DNA from: Puniceicoccales bacterium
GTDB lineage: Bacteria; Verrucomicrobiota; Verrucomicrobiia; Opitutales; JAIRLM01
DNA: 57,518 nt
Reading direction: 5' to 3'
NCBI GenBank assembly: GCA_031268535.1
Contig: JAIRXB010000008.1
Coordinates: forward strand, 1-57,518
Shown here: positions 8,501 to 18,070 of the stretch, piece by piece
Numbering within the stretch: the stretch's first letter is position 1
Layout: the number at the start of each line of letters is the position of its first letter
The notes under the pieces: model-generated
Told to the model about the DNA's origin: nothing
Seen by the model: only the letters and a program-made list of their open reading frames with translations
The model's database searches: none
Made by a program: the position numbers and the translations under genes

Positions 8501-11500
8501 GATACGATCGTTGACCTATTGAATCAGTCAGATGCTAACATTAGGTTAGCTCTCAGCATGTTCGGTTGCAAACAAGGCGACGACGTTACAGGTGGAAAAG
8601 GCGCCATTATTCACGCAATGGACTGGGATACGCTGGCAGCACTTGCGAAGGAGGCGGATAGCGGCAGAGCATTTGAAGCGCTTCATGATGGCGTCAAGGC
8701 TAGCGTTTTGGCTTGGGCCTATTTTGGGAGTCCCAAAGACGCTCCATCTGATCTGAAGAGTAGGATTGACGTGCTTGGAGCCGCCAATCTAACTTTTGTG
8801 CTAAATGCCATAGACATGTTCGGCGCAAACGGCAAAACACCAACCGGTGGCGGATTTGATTTTAGAGATGGCTTCTGTGGCGACTTCAAACTTGCTGCGA
8901 GCGATGTGCTCAACAAAACAGTTGGTTCTCCGCCTGGTTTTGCCGCCATAGCCGATGCGAAAATGTTGGCTAATTCTAGCTCTCTTAGAAAACCTGTGCG
9001 CATGGCGATTTTGGCTGCGGCTCTTAGCGATCAGCAAAAAGCTTTCGGCCGTCCAAATTGGAATTTTGATGCCGTAGGAATTGATGAATTAGCTGAATTA
9101 TTCAATTTTGTTGATGGTGGCTCCGTCGAATTTGCATTAATGAGAGATTACTATAAGCCATTTGGAGCTATCGCGATTTCCAAAGCGGCTCTGATTGGCA
9201 AAGTCGATGCGCACATCTTCGCAAAACTACAGGCAGAACGCAACAGTGCATCGCCAACAATCAATGTCTCTGCGGGGTTTGTGCGTGCGGTGCTAGCAAA
9301 GGCGCTGATGAGAAAGAGCGACATGTTTGATGGAGGAGTGTTCGCCGAAAAAGTGTGTAACGCGAAAGACTTGGTTGCCACGGTAAACGCGATATTTGAA
9401 GGGAAATTTGTGCACGATGTGTATGGCGTTGTGTCTGCGACAACTCAGACCGCAAAGAAAGATGCGATCGGAGCAATTGATTACGTGATATTTAATGTGC
9501 TTGCGAGAGGCGGGTTGTTGGCGAGAGACGCACAGCCGTTGCTGTGCGAGGAGGCGCGAATGGCCATAGCGCTTAAATGTCCATGTGATGCGACGAAGAA
9601 ACCCAGACCTGATTTCGCGAGCATACTCGGCCCTAAAACTGTCGCTGAATCGATTAGCTATCTCCAGAGTAAACGAAAGAAAATTAATGATCTCGGCGTT
9701 AAGGGTTGTGCATGTGGTGTTGTTTATGCCATTCCCGATAGCGATTTTAGTGCGATGATTAAAGGTGGCATGCTTGAATGCGGCAATCATCCAGGTGTTG
9801 ATGAGGCTATATATTTAGGCCTGTGCGAGAGGGCCATGTTCGAGCCTGGATTTGGCGTTGGGCCCGGGAAAGCGTTCGGCGAAACTGTCGATATTGGCGC
9901 CGGGCGCATCGTGAATGTGCTTAATGGCATATGTCGTAATTGTGATCGTTTGGATGGCGACCCGACTACGTCAGTGGGCGATATTATGAAACTGCTAGCT
10001 GGTGATTTCGACCTTGTGAAATTGCTGTGCGAGCATCGCCAGAGTGGCGTCTCTCCGCGGCTAGATAATAAACTATGGTTCGCCATTGCGTCGCTTGCAC
10101 TGTTCGGACCGAAATATGCTGACGCCACGACATTTGGCGGAAATTCCGTCACGCATGGCGCGGATGAGTGGCATAACATTCTGACTGACGAAAGCATTGT
10201 GGAGCTTTTGAATTATCTCTACGGAAATGCTCCGGTCGCGATTGACGCCCAATTCACGATTGGCGGCGTTTTGAGTGAGGATAGAATTTCCTCCGATATC
10301 AATAGTCTTGCGAAGGAAGAAATGCTTCCGGCCCTTTTTGTGAAAGGAGGAACTGCTGGCGCTAGGATTCATAGATGCATCCAAAATGGACACACTCCGC
10401 CCATCGAAGGCCACATTAGCGATGCCCTATTGAAGCATATGTTTTTTGGCTCGGAGGTTGGCGAGCTTGGTGCGGGCGATGTGTTCTCTGCGCTTAAATC
10501 GACAAATGCGCACAACGGCAGCACCGCCCCTAACGTTGGACCGGTTCGTTCGTTCGGCGCCAGCGCCGCTATGGTGAATTCTGACGTTGCCAATGCGCTG
10601 AAATTGCTCGTTAAAGCCAGGCCAGTACGCGACAACAGTGGTGTCGTTGACACGTTTTGGAGGAACCTTTTCGACAATGGTTTATTGCAAGGAGATGTCG
10701 ATGTGCGCGCTGCTCTGTTGCATTACGCCTATTTCGACAATGATTTGGTTGACCTTCTTTCCCCTGAGCAGATATATTCGGTGTGGAATGATTTGTGGTA
10801 TGGCACCCGTGATGCGCTGCTTTGCACCTATAGATTTGTTGATTCCACGCAGGCGAAAAGGACATTTTTGGACTGCATGAATCGCGCAAGAGAACTGGTC
10901 ATGCCTGTTGACGTGCCTGACCCTGAGAATCAAGGCAAAACGATGAGGGTGAAAAGAAGTATTTTTGAGTTTCTACTTACCACTGAACCAGGCGCCAGTC
11001 TGTTTTGGCGCAAGATGAATATCGATGAAGGATGCGCAAAAGACGTTGCTGATCTTGCGGACAGTTATGGCGTAGGGCGAGCCAGTGCAAAAGTTACTAA
11101 GCGTGATACGTTCCCTCAAGCTAGCGCGTCATCTAGCACGTCGGCTAGCGCGTCATCTAGCACGTCGGCTAGCACGTCAACTAGCGCGTCGGTTGACACG
11201 TCAACTAGCGCGTCGGTTGGCGACTCTGCTGCCATGTTCGCTCGAGCGCTCGTTAAAGACACAGTCCACATTCCCCAGTTCAAGAGGCAGAATGTTGTTG
11301 TGCTGCCTGGAGGAAAACACGCAGTCGATCGACTGCCGGAAGACATGTTCGGCATGGAGCGGCTTGGGATCGATGCGCGCGTCGCCGTTTTGGCCTACAT
11401 GCTAGGCCGCAATCCAGACTTGGTTGAACAAGCCGGAGGAAAATCTTTCTTCGATTTAATTGATGAACGCCGCCATGAGGGAGCATCTAGCCGTATTGGT

Positions 11501-13543
11501 GGCGCGCTTATGTGCATATTCTCCAAAGAGGTGCAGGATGCGATTGCTAAGCATGGGACTTCTTCGGCGGCTGGAAAAAAAGATGCCGAATTTATCGCGT
11601 CAAGGGATTTGTTTAGAGCTGGCAGTATCATTCATGGAATGAGCCCTGAAGCAATTGTCCGTGTCCTGGAGAACACCACTGACGATTTTGTAGGAGGAGA
11701 TAGGTCGGATGATAAAGCCAAAAAGCGATGGATTGATGCTCTTGCGGCTTTGGAGGCTAAATTATTGCTTGCAGTGAAAAATGGTGCGAAATTTCCAAGT
11801 GGGCATTCTATGCCTAAAGTCTTTTTGCGCCATCCGCTGAGTCTCGCGCGCCTCATTAGTGCGTCCTTTGATGTGCGGCGCGGCGCTGGTGCGGAAGCCG
11901 AACTCGAAGGCTTTGGCGCCTTTGCTTTCGTAGGAGGCGGCGGGGATGAATTTAGGAATACGCGCGATGGTTTGAAATCTGATCTCAGCGAAATTGTTCC
12001 GACACAGCTTTTTGCGCAGCTTTGGAGAGGTGGGGTATTTGACGCCGTTGGTCATGCCCGTGATAAACGAATTCGAGAAGATGTGCGGAAGGCATTTCTT
12101 TTTTCTATGTTGGCCGAATGGCGCGATTACGCAACCGCTGACGGAGTGGCTCTGTCGGCGGACGATGTAATTGACGCGCTATCGCTAATGAATGGAAAAA
12201 GTGAGGCAGCGGCAGAAGATGCAGGATTCGGCGTTAAAAAGAATGCCTGGAAGGCCGTAAAATTCGCAATGGAGACCTATGAAAGTGGCGAATTTGATTT
12301 CGCTAAGCTTGTTGAGCATATCGAGAAATCCCCAATGGATCAAGCACTGAGGGTTCAGTTGGCACACTGCGTGTTCGTTTACGGAAGGAGCAAGGTTGAA
12401 CTCCCCCAAAGCCTGTGCATACTGATCCTCGACGAGGCCATTGGAAATGAAAATTCTAACATCAACGATGCGTGTGGCGACGATAGCCCCATGGGTCCAG
12501 GTTTGATATTAAGCAATCTCAGCGAAAAAGAAAGAGGCGACATGCTTGCTGCACTTGAAGCCGTGGGGCTTGATTTAAGTGATCCAGACAAACTCGAAAG
12601 TGAGTTCGGCGCCAATGCCGTTTGCGTGCAAGGCGTTGCCAATAGCGACGCCCGCCTTGGCTGCCGCAATATAGTTCGCGCAATGCACAGTATTGCTTCT
12701 TCGCCGCAGCGCTGTGTGATGCTTGGCGAAGACGGCACGGCACGCTTTGTGCCGGATGGGTGTGGTCTAACAACAAGTGTAACCGATGCCGTCAACTTTC
12801 TCTCGCGTCCGGAAAATTCTGGAACATGCACTGAGGTGGCCGAAGTCATTGCCGGTCAAAAAGACACAGCGGTGGTTGGTGTGATCTTGCATGGCAAAGG
12901 TCCGTCGGCGCCCGCGCCAGTATTTGCGCCGCCGCCCCAATCGGCTGCCGGAGCCGGTTCCTCCAATGTGACTCAGTCTTATGTGTCGCTTCCTAGCCGC
13001 AGTTTAATTGCGCTTGCGCCGCAGGCGGCGTCCGGCAACCCGGGCGGCGGCGCGGCAAAATCTAAGCAGAGCGCTTCCGTTAGCCAGCGTCCGCAAGTGG
13101 ATGTCAGTTTGCTCAAGCAGCTTTGCGATAGCGTTGGAGACAGTGCCATAAAAAAGGAAGTTGATGCTCTTGTCGTCAAAGAGGTTATGGCGAAGAAGCC
13201 CACTGGCGGTGGTGGCCAAAAGCAATCTGCCATCGATAGTGCGACTGCTCTGAAACTTATGGAGACGGTGGCGGCCTTTAGGAAAATTAACTACAACGAT
13301 ATGGTGTCGCCGTCTGGCACTATGATTTTGAGTGGCGCCATGAAGCGGGCGGAGATGGGAGCCAGTGTCGCGCTCTACTGCATAGCATGTGTATTTGTTT
13401 TAATATTTTTCGGATTCGCATTTAGGAAAATGCGCGAGATCGCGTGGGTGCTGTTCCATCTTCTGCTGAAGGGGTGCGATGGCGCGGCAATTGCTGCCCA
13501 GGGGCTGATATTGGCTCAGCGCAGGCAATCTTCAGTTGAATGA
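5588..13543 (+). CDS. Giant uncharacterised protein, 2651 aa, C-terminal membrane anchor
   Basis: No family recognised. A single uninterrupted frame from ATG 5588. Most of the length is Ala/Gly/Asp-rich helical sequence with recurring short units. Two clear copies are YGTSAQIASIS at 385 and YGTAEQIGAIT at 460; a looser one is YFDNDLVDLLSPEQI at 1715. Residues 1845-1876 are a Ser/Thr/Ala tract from a 24-nt tandem repeat, dividing the protein into two halves. Around 2437-2455 it becomes Pro/Ala-rich. Residues about 2594-2613 are a strong membrane segment (ALYCIACVFVLIFFGFAF) followed by a basic stretch and a second weaker hydrophobic run. There is no N-terminal signal peptide. The gene converges on miaB with a 16-base gap. 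The shared YGTxxQ-type motif links it to the 5518-aa protein. A membrane-tethered scaffold or export substrate is possible; the function is unknown. Confidence 0.85.
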   Translation: METIIRAMNVGATSVRGSWSSLGRPVVDDSTKKCAIDDLAERLSNGTWHEWPSLFANCLIVKDVLEWVPWQMLLIQRMRDNACPKLEIDTASLGGHIKTAGRIDRNDGCPCGILPLLAFGVKSKGDDKDATGDLVKMFNPNMVARALYSYAYVAANNVANPKIATDPQLRIDAAFHYDRFFYLLRGTGSSIAKSFFNEGLLARPGTPGAAAERQMLQIAALSSLLSVAAFGEDNVVSDYGVDFFPGRLSDIKIDRFPYPSLDASKKLLLGSFLDFALRRMTFNCGNDGCPLNAATPRSGANERIVKLANLNPAMFAKLFDSAPADVKDVWVRATTSATISGDLTGKKLEEFMKQMPNSYFAGLDACGTMSDGSAEKPVLSAIFKYGTSAQIASISAHWLSSQVANSGYHSSSKSARWKCKPISGIYREIPAAVVEKLSADDGHGNPNMTTLRILCGILHYGTAEQIGAITAEQIDQLKKNADPLSHDGAGGMGALLGAIGTGIGDGETDDVPDAKFGAIVSAIKPDASILLSLSEHIPEKFWKAISNDSAKKIFVLGDGAEVRRHVGAILDGGGLGRLPVDGELDGMALPYKMLLLHCLLVNDPFSDATRANARRVIDAFSGEQLHFAIRVAYDEASAKAAAAIRGRVEAVAWGFGYVGGAGCDNVERWPLRLAAATIFSDVTVAERFLLFDGANSNCAKAMDVDVRGAMLEAAFCWPNALVATAPNYGAVRGLRKTMTGEQIESVAVRMALHVGGAAAIKRELTVSELGGRPIFADGNAKHAVGRNKQHVLGALFSDTDVFKSYLNFRRESGPSRRGAVDSVIGRLRPDKIKDRGGLAEEFEMAVLREALRLKTALDKGEFFDYLDEDERTTAFSNVSARNASSKKGGIHDDKYGVECDLGAARAAIDRRLFVSMFKKDKLSPTPAARVGEAAFVNEMCRLAVLAMARLSPDAFFVNDGGEPKAFADLKPDTIVDLLNQSDANIRLALSMFGCKQGDDVTGGKGAIIHAMDWDTLAALAKEADSGRAFEALHDGVKASVLAWAYFGSPKDAPSDLKSRIDVLGAANLTFVLNAIDMFGANGKTPTGGGFDFRDGFCGDFKLAASDVLNKTVGSPPGFAAIADAKMLANSSSLRKPVRMAILAAALSDQQKAFGRPNWNFDAVGIDELAELFNFVDGGSVEFALMRDYYKPFGAIAISKAALIGKVDAHIFAKLQAERNSASPTINVSAGFVRAVLAKALMRKSDMFDGGVFAEKVCNAKDLVATVNAIFEGKFVHDVYGVVSATTQTAKKDAIGAIDYVIFNVLARGGLLARDAQPLLCEEARMAIALKCPCDATKKPRPDFASILGPKTVAESISYLQSKRKKINDLGVKGCACGVVYAIPDSDFSAMIKGGMLECGNHPGVDEAIYLGLCERAMFEPGFGVGPGKAFGETVDIGAGRIVNVLNGICRNCDRLDGDPTTSVGDIMKLLAGDFDLVKLLCEHRQSGVSPRLDNKLWFAIASLALFGPKYADATTFGGNSVTHGADEWHNILTDESIVELLNYLYGNAPVAIDAQFTIGGVLSEDRISSDINSLAKEEMLPALFVKGGTAGARIHRCIQNGHTPPIEGHISDALLKHMFFGSEVGELGAGDVFSALKSTNAHNGSTAPNVGPVRSFGASAAMVNSDVANALKLLVKARPVRDNSGVVDTFWRNLFDNGLLQGDVDVRAALLHYAYFDNDLVDLLSPEQIYSVWNDLWYGTRDALLCTYRFVDSTQAKRTFLDCMNRARELVMPVDVPDPENQGKTMRVKRSIFEFLLTTEPGASLFWRKMNIDEGCAKDVADLADSYGVGRASAKVTKRDTFPQASASSSTSASASSSTSASTSTSASVDTSTSASVGDSAAMFARALVKDTVHIPQFKRQNVVVLPGGKHAVDRLPEDMFGMERLGIDARVAVLAYMLGRNPDLVEQAGGKSFFDLIDERRHEGASSRIGGALMCIFSKEVQDAIAKHGTSSAAGKKDAEFIASRDLFRAGSIIHGMSPEAIVRVLENTTDDFVGGDRSDDKAKKRWIDALAALEAKLLLAVKNGAKFPSGHSMPKVFLRHPLSLARLISASFDVRRGAGAEAELEGFGAFAFVGGGGDEFRNTRDGLKSDLSEIVPTQLFAQLWRGGVFDAVGHARDKRIREDVRKAFLFSMLAEWRDYATADGVALSADDVIDALSLMNGKSEAAAEDAGFGVKKNAWKAVKFAMETYESGEFDFAKLVEHIEKSPMDQALRVQLAHCVFVYGRSKVELPQSLCILILDEAIGNENSNINDACGDDSPMGPGLILSNLSEKERGDMLAALEAVGLDLSDPDKLESEFGANAVCVQGVANSDARLGCRNIVRAMHSIASSPQRCVMLGEDGTARFVPDGCGLTTSVTDAVNFLSRPENSGTCTEVAEVIAGQKDTAVVGVILHGKGPSAPAPVFAPPPQSAAGAGSSNVTQSYVSLPSRSLIALAPQAASGNPGGGAAKSKQSASVSQRPQVDVSLLKQLCDSVGDSAIKKEVDALVVKEVMAKKPTGGGGQKQSAIDSATALKLMETVAAFRKINYNDMVSPSGTMILSGAMKRAEMGASVALYCIACVFVLIFFGFAFRKMREIAWVLFHLLLKGCDGAAIAAQGLILAQRRQSSVE
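11120..11215 (+). repeat. In-frame 24-bp tandem repeat, four copies
   Basis: Four consecutive 24-base units (11120, 11144, 11168, 11192). The first two are identical and the others have a few changes. Each encodes eight residues of the type ASASSSTS. The unit length is a multiple of three, so copy-number change would keep the frame. This is a likely flexible linker and a site of length variation between strains. Confidence 0.95.
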
Positions 13544-13559
13544 GGCGAAAAAGGTGGCG

Positions 13560-14924
13560 CTAGAAGCTGGCAGGTTGCATCTGGTTCGACACCAGCTGCG
13601 GCAGAATGGATCCGGAAAGCGCCGCCACCGATGTGGACTCTATTTGAACTTTCACCATGGAGCCCATGGCTGAGGGCGGCGCGCCAAAGAACACCTTTTT
13701 GCCTTGGTGGCTATGGCCGAACGCTATGGTGTCATCCTTTTTCGATTTTCCCTCAACTAGAACGTCCAGCGTTTTGTTTAGAAATAAGTTATTTCGGCGC
13801 AAAGATGTGGCGGCCAATCGTTCCAGCAATCTCCCGTTCCTTTCCGCTGCGATTGCTTCGGGAATTTGACTGGGTAAACTTGCCGCTGCGGTTCCCGACC
13901 GTCCGCTAAATTTAAAGATAAAGGCCATGTCGAAGTCGATGGCGTCGAACAGTTTTTCCGTCTCAAGGAAATCGCTTTCTTCTTCTCCGGGAAATCCAAC
14001 GATCAGATCCGTTGAAATTGAGCAGTCCCACATGGAGTGGCGTAATTTTTCAACGATTGAGACAACATTTTCCACGCCATAGCCCCGCCCCATGGCGCGC
14101 AAAATGCGATTTGATCCACTTTGAATTGGCAGATGAACTGATCGGCGGAGTTTTGGGAGCCGCTCAAAGCACTCCAGCAAATCGCTCCGGAATCCGCATG
14201 GGTGAGGCGATAGAAATCCTATGCGCTCAATGCCGTCGATGGCGTGGACGCGCTCAAGCAGTTGAACAAATGGACTTTTCCCTTCTGCGGACCGAGGCCG
14301 TTTGAAGTCATAGAGATTAACTATTTGTCCCAGCAAAACGATTTCTTTGGTGCCGCGAGCGGCCAAAGCTTTCACTTCTGCGATGATGTCTTCCGTTGGC
14401 CGCGAAACAAAATTTCCGCGCACTTTTGGCACGATGCAGTAGCTGCAGCGCATAGGACAGCCGCGGCTAATGGAAACGTTGGCCGATGGACGCAGCAAGC
14501 CCATTCGTCTGCTCTGCGGTCCGTAGGGCCCTTCTCCGCCAATGATTAGCACGCGTTTTTCGCCCCTCTCGACGCGTTCGAGAGCTTCCGCAACTCTGTG
14601 AAAATTTCCGGTGCCGACGATAAAATCCAATCCCGGAATTGTCGCAAATAGATTGTCCCCTAGGCGCTGCGCCATGCAGCCGGCAACGCCGACGATAAAG
14701 TCTTCCCCGTTCTTTTTTTTGGCCGTCAGCAGCCGCAATCGGTTGATCGCCTTCCACTCGGCCGATTCCCTGACGCTGCAGCTATTTACTATTGCGCAGT
14801 CGGCATATTTTTCAGGCACGACGGTGTGGCCGTTTTCTTCGAGCGCTGCTTCCATGGTTTCGGAGTCGCGGCAGTTCATTTGGCAGCCAAATGTAAAGAT
14901 GCACAGTGATCGCCCCACGGCCAT
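13560..14924 (-). CDS. miaB: tRNA methylthiotransferase MiaB
   Basis: Radical-SAM enzyme that adds the methylthio group of ms2i6A at position 37 of tRNAs. The N-terminal UPF0004 domain carries the cluster cysteines C14 (FGCQMN), C49 (NSCSVRE) and C83 (AGCMAQ). The radical-SAM motif is C156-x3-C160-x2-C163 (CPMRCSYC), followed by IVPKVRG, which is MiaB- rather than RimO-like. A TRAM-type RNA-binding domain closes the 454 residues. One oddity: the usual GQNVN is GQIVN here. ATG at 14924 puts the first cysteine motif at the normal distance. It faces the 2651-aa gene tail to tail. No miaA is seen in the window. Confidence 0.94.
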   Translation of the reverse strand: MAVGRSLCIFTFGCQMNCRDSETMEAALEENGHTVVPEKYADCAIVNSCSVRESAEWKAINRLRLLTAKKKNGEDFIVGVAGCMAQRLGDNLFATIPGLDFIVGTGNFHRVAEALERVERGEKRVLIIGGEGPYGPQSRRMGLLRPSANVSISRGCPMRCSYCIVPKVRGNFVSRPTEDIIAEVKALAARGTKEIVLLGQIVNLYDFKRPRSAEGKSPFVQLLERVHAIDGIERIGFLSPHPCGFRSDLLECFERLPKLRRSVHLPIQSGSNRILRAMGRGYGVENVVSIVEKLRHSMWDCSISTDLIVGFPGEEESDFLETEKLFDAIDFDMAFIFKFSGRSGTAAASLPSQIPEAIAAERNGRLLERLAATSLRRNNLFLNKTLDVLVEGKSKKDDTIAFGHSHQGKKVFFGAPPSAMGSMVKVQIESTSVAALSGSILPQLVSNQMQPASF

Positions 14925-15062
14925 TGCATTGCGGCGGCTCAGTTCAGTGGCAACGAATAATTTTGCCTGCTGCTGAGGCGTGCCGCCATGCGCGGCACTT
15001 CTTTATGGGGCATCAAACGCATAAGTGGTCGGCGTCGGTGCATAGCCGCCCTTGGAGTTGGG

Positions 15063-15317
15063 CTAAGTGGCATTATTTGTCGGCGACGCCAGACTCCGCG
15101 GCGGAGGCGGGGCAGATGTGGACTGTCCGGAAAGATTTGGTGGCGCAGCCGCCTGTTTTTTTGATGATTGCCGCCGCTGCTGCGTCACGGCCGAATCGCC
15201 ATCGTCGCCACAACTTTCCCGTTTCGACTTTTCCCGCCGAAGCGTTCGCCGCAGCAAATTAAGCTGCGTTCCAAATGATTTCGGTTGCCGCGGCGCTTTG
15301 GGGAAAATTTTCCGCAA
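15063..15317 (-). CDS. Doubtful small basic protein, 84 aa
   Basis: A TTG-initiated frame beginning MRKIFPKAPRQPKS, basic at first and then Ser/Pro/Ala-rich. Beyond its TAG stop the same frame continues without another stop for 19 codons, reading PNSKGGYAPTPTTYAFDAP before TAA. This could be an amber-interrupted C-terminal tail or chance. It runs in the same direction as miaB, 138 bases upstream. No family is recognised and no ribosome binding site stands out. It may be a decayed gene. Confidence 0.25.
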   Translation of the reverse strand: MRKIFPKAPRQPKSFGTQLNLLRRTLRREKSKRESCGDDGDSAVTQQRRQSSKKQAAAPPNLSGQSTSAPPPPRSLASPTNNAT

Positions 15318-15331
15318 ATTATTTCACCGCC

Positions 15332-15359
15332 TTGACTTCCGCTAGGGCTGTGGAAAAAT
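15332..15359 (+). promoter_or_regulatory. Putative promoter of ppdK
   Basis: TTGACT at 15332, a 16-base spacer and AAAAAT at 15354. The -35 box is good and the -10 matches four of six. The GGGG at 15367-15370 is a plausible ribosome binding site six bases before the ATG at 15377. Confidence 0.35.
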
Positions 15360-15376
15360 AGAGACTGGGGTTACCT

Positions 15377-18070
15377 ATGGCGGATGGAGAGAAATATGTC
15401 TATGAGTTTGGCGCTCACACCGACGGAAATGCCAAAATGCGCGAATTGCTCGGCGGGAAAGGGGCGAATTTAGCGGAAATGTCTCGCATTGGGCTGCCGG
15501 TGCCGCCTGGGTTCACGATTGCTACGGCCGTCTGCGCGAAATTTACCGCCGAAGGAGGCAAATTGCCGGCATCCGTTGAACGGCAAAGAAATGCGGCGCT
15601 GGCCAATGTTGAAAAGCAGTTGGGGCGCAAATTTGGCGATCGGAAAAACCCTTTGCTGTTTTCAGTCCGATCTGGCGCAAGGGATTCCATGCCTGGAATG
15701 ATGGACACGATACTCAATTTGGGCCTCAACGACGAAACGGTGAATGGTCTTTCCGAGGCTACCGGCAACCCACGGTTTGCCTTCGACTCCTACCGTCGCT
15801 TCATCCAGATGTATGGCGATGTTGTGATGGAAGTTCACGCCAAGGACGAGCATTCCGCCGATCCGTTCGAGGAAATTCTTATGGAGGCGAAAAAATCGGC
15901 CAAGGCGAAATTTGACAACCAACTTACGGAAAAGCAATTGCGCGAGATAATCGAAAAATACAAGGATTTGATTCGCCGCGAAACGGGGAACACATTTCCG
16001 CAGGACGTTCACCAGCAACTGCTTGGCGCCATAGGGGCCGTCTTCAGGTCATGGAATAACCAGCGGGCAATTTTGTATAGGCGCAAATATGGCATTCCCA
16101 GCGAATGGGGGACCGCAGTGAATGTGCAGGCCATGGTTTTCGGCAATATGGGGCCCGATTCAGCCACGGGGGTTGCGTTTACGCGGGATCCTGCGTCGGG
16201 AGAGAACGTTTTCTATGGGGAGTACCTCATAGACGCCCAGGGAGAAGATGTGGTGGCCGGCATACGCACTCCAAACCCCATTGCCCATTTGGCGAAGGAC
16301 ATGCCAAAGGTCTATGGCGAGCTCGTTGCGGTGAGGGAGAAGCTGGAGTCGCATTTTCGCGACATGCAGGATTTCGAATTTACGGTGCAGCAGAACAAGT
16401 TATACATGCTGCAAACCCGTAACGGGAAGCGGACTGGGTTTGCCGCCGTGCGCATTGCCGTGGAAATGGAGCATGATGGTCTCATAGACAAAAGGACTGC
16501 CGTAGGCCGCATAGCGGCCGACTCCATATCGTCTCTGCTGGTTCCAATTTTTGACGGCGATGCAAAGAAAAAGGCCAAGGCCATTGCCAGAGGATTGCCG
16601 GCCGGTCCAGGCGCCGCGTCCGGGAAAATTTGCTTTTCCGCGGCGCGGGCCGAAGAGGTGCACGGACGCGGCGAGAGGGCACTCCTTTGCCGGGCCGAAA
16701 CGTCTCCGGAGGACATACGAGGCATGTTGGCGTCGGAGGGAATTTTGACGAGTCGCGGTGGAGTTAGTTCCCACGCCGCGCTAGTGGCCAGGCAGATGGG
16801 GAAGGTGTGCATCGTTGGCGCGTCGGCGTTGGAAATTGATTACGGCAGTCGCACAATGCGGGTCGGAGACATCACCATGAAAGAGGGCGATGAAATTTCC
16901 ATAGATGGCACCGCCGGAGAAATTTATTTAGGCTCTCTGCCGACGGTGCCGTCGGAAGTGAATCAGGTGCTCAATGGCACCATGGATGGCAAGAAAAGCC
17001 AAACGTACGGCACCTACGCAAAGCTAATGGGGTGGTGCGACGAATTCAGAAAATTGAAGGTTTATGTGAATGCTGATTCGCCGACGCAGGCGTTGGCCGG
17101 ACTGCGCTACGGAGGTGAGGGCATCGGACTTACGCGCACAGAACATATGTTTTTTGAGGGTACGCGCATAGATCATATGCGTGAGATGATTTTGGCCGAC
17201 AGCGTCGCCGACAGGGAGGCGGCGCTGGCAAAACTGCTACCGATGCAGCGGGAAGATTTTATAGGCATATTCACAGCCATGGGCGGCAAACATACGACCA
17301 TTCGCTTTTTGGATCCGCCACTGCACGAATTTGTTCCCCATGACGAGCCTACGCAGCGGGACCTTTCGAAAAAAACCGCCATTCCGCTGGAGCGCATCCG
17401 CGCCCGCGTTGAGGCGCTTAGGGAATTCAACCCCATGCTTGGCCATCGCGGCTGTCGCCTTGGCATTTCCTATCCGGAGGTGAGCAGGATGCAGGCGCGG
17501 GCCGTATTTGAAGCGGTAGTGCACTGCAAAAAAAATGGCATAGCCGTGCACCCATACGTGATGATACCGCTTGTCGGGTTTTTGAAGGAACTCCGCAATC
17601 AGGTGGACATAGTGAATGAGGTTGCTAAAGCCGTTAGCGGTGAGTCCGGCATGGAATTCACCTATCACGTTGGCACCATGTTGGAAGTTCCTCGCGCATG
17701 TTTGCGTGCCGGCGAAATAGCTGAAATCGCTGAGTTTTGCAGTTTCGGCTCCAACGATCTAACGCAGACCACTTTGGCGATTAGTCGAGACGACATGGGC
17801 AGTTTTCTTGGCCGCTATATGGATTTGGAAATTTTCACACAAAATCCATTCGCCACGCTCGACGTTGACGGCGTCGGTGAGCTGATGACAATTGCCGTCG
17901 AGAGGGCAAAGAAGACGCGGCCCACTATCACGCTTGGCATTTGCGGAGAGCACGGCGGAGATCCGGCCTCGGTGAAATTTGCTCACACAATTGGCCTCAC
18001 CTACGTTAGTTGTTCGCCGAATCGCATTCCGGTGGCAAAGCTGTCTGCCGCCCAGGCGGCCATCGCCTAG
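15377..18070 (+). CDS. ppdK: Pyruvate, phosphate dikinase
   Basis: Reversibly converts pyruvate, ATP and phosphate into PEP, AMP and pyrophosphate. It can serve glycolysis with pyrophosphate saving or gluconeogenesis. The 897 residues show the N-terminal nucleotide-binding domain ([10 protein letters not shown] near 28), the swivelling phosphohistidine domain with H466 in [10 protein letters not shown], and the C-terminal PEP/pyruvate barrel with catalytic C856 in [10 protein letters not shown]. The tail [20 protein letters not shown] is the family signature. Length is normal (about 880-900) and no key residue is missing. A regulatory partner (PDRP) is not seen here. The gene stands alone, read away from miaB. 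Confidence 0.97.
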   Translation: MADGEKYVYEFGAHTDGNAKMRELLGGKGANLAEMSRIGLPVPPGFTIATAVCAKFTAEGGKLPASVERQRNAALANVEKQLGRKFGDRKNPLLFSVRSGARDSMPGMMDTILNLGLNDETVNGLSEATGNPRFAFDSYRRFIQMYGDVVMEVHAKDEHSADPFEEILMEAKKSAKAKFDNQLTEKQLREIIEKYKDLIRRETGNTFPQDVHQQLLGAIGAVFRSWNNQRAILYRRKYGIPSEWGTAVNVQAMVFGNMGPDSATGVAFTRDPASGENVFYGEYLIDAQGEDVVAGIRTPNPIAHLAKDMPKVYGELVAVREKLESHFRDMQDFEFTVQQNKLYMLQTRNGKRTGFAAVRIAVEMEHDGLIDKRTAVGRIAADSISSLLVPIFDGDAKKKAKAIARGLPAGPGAASGKICFSAARAEEVHGRGERALLCRAETSPEDIRGMLASEGILTSRGGVSSHAALVARQMGKVCIVGASALEIDYGSRTMRVGDITMKEGDEISIDGTAGEIYLGSLPTVPSEVNQVLNGTMDGKKSQTYGTYAKLMGWCDEFRKLKVYVNADSPTQALAGLRYGGEGIGLTRTEHMFFEGTRIDHMREMILADSVADREAALAKLLPMQREDFIGIFTAMGGKHTTIRFLDPPLHEFVPHDEPTQRDLSKKTAIPLERIRARVEALREFNPMLGHRGCRLGISYPEVSRMQARAVFEAVVHCKKNGIAVHPYVMIPLVGFLKELRNQVDIVNEVAKAVSGESGMEFTYHVGTMLEVPRACLRAGEIAEIAEFCSFGSNDLTQTTLAISRDDMGSFLGRYMDLEIFTQNPFATLDVDGVGELMTIAVERAKKTRPTITLGICGEHGGDPASVKFAHTIGLTYVSCSPNRIPVAKLSAAQAAIA

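Larger units (their letters stand above)
14925..15376. other. 452-bp gap upstream of miaB and ppdK
   Basis: This divergent spacer carries the likely ppdK promoter and a doubtful minus-strand frame (15063-15317). No tRNA or other structured RNA was recognised. Confidence 0.4.

Noticed and set aside
11120-11215. Tandem repeats as a possible CRISPR array
   Set aside because: The units abut without spacers and are in frame within a long coding sequence.
15067-15345. Plus-strand frame of 92 codons before ppdK
   Set aside because: It is antisense to the doubtful small frame, Cys/Arg-rich, and runs through the likely ppdK promoter.
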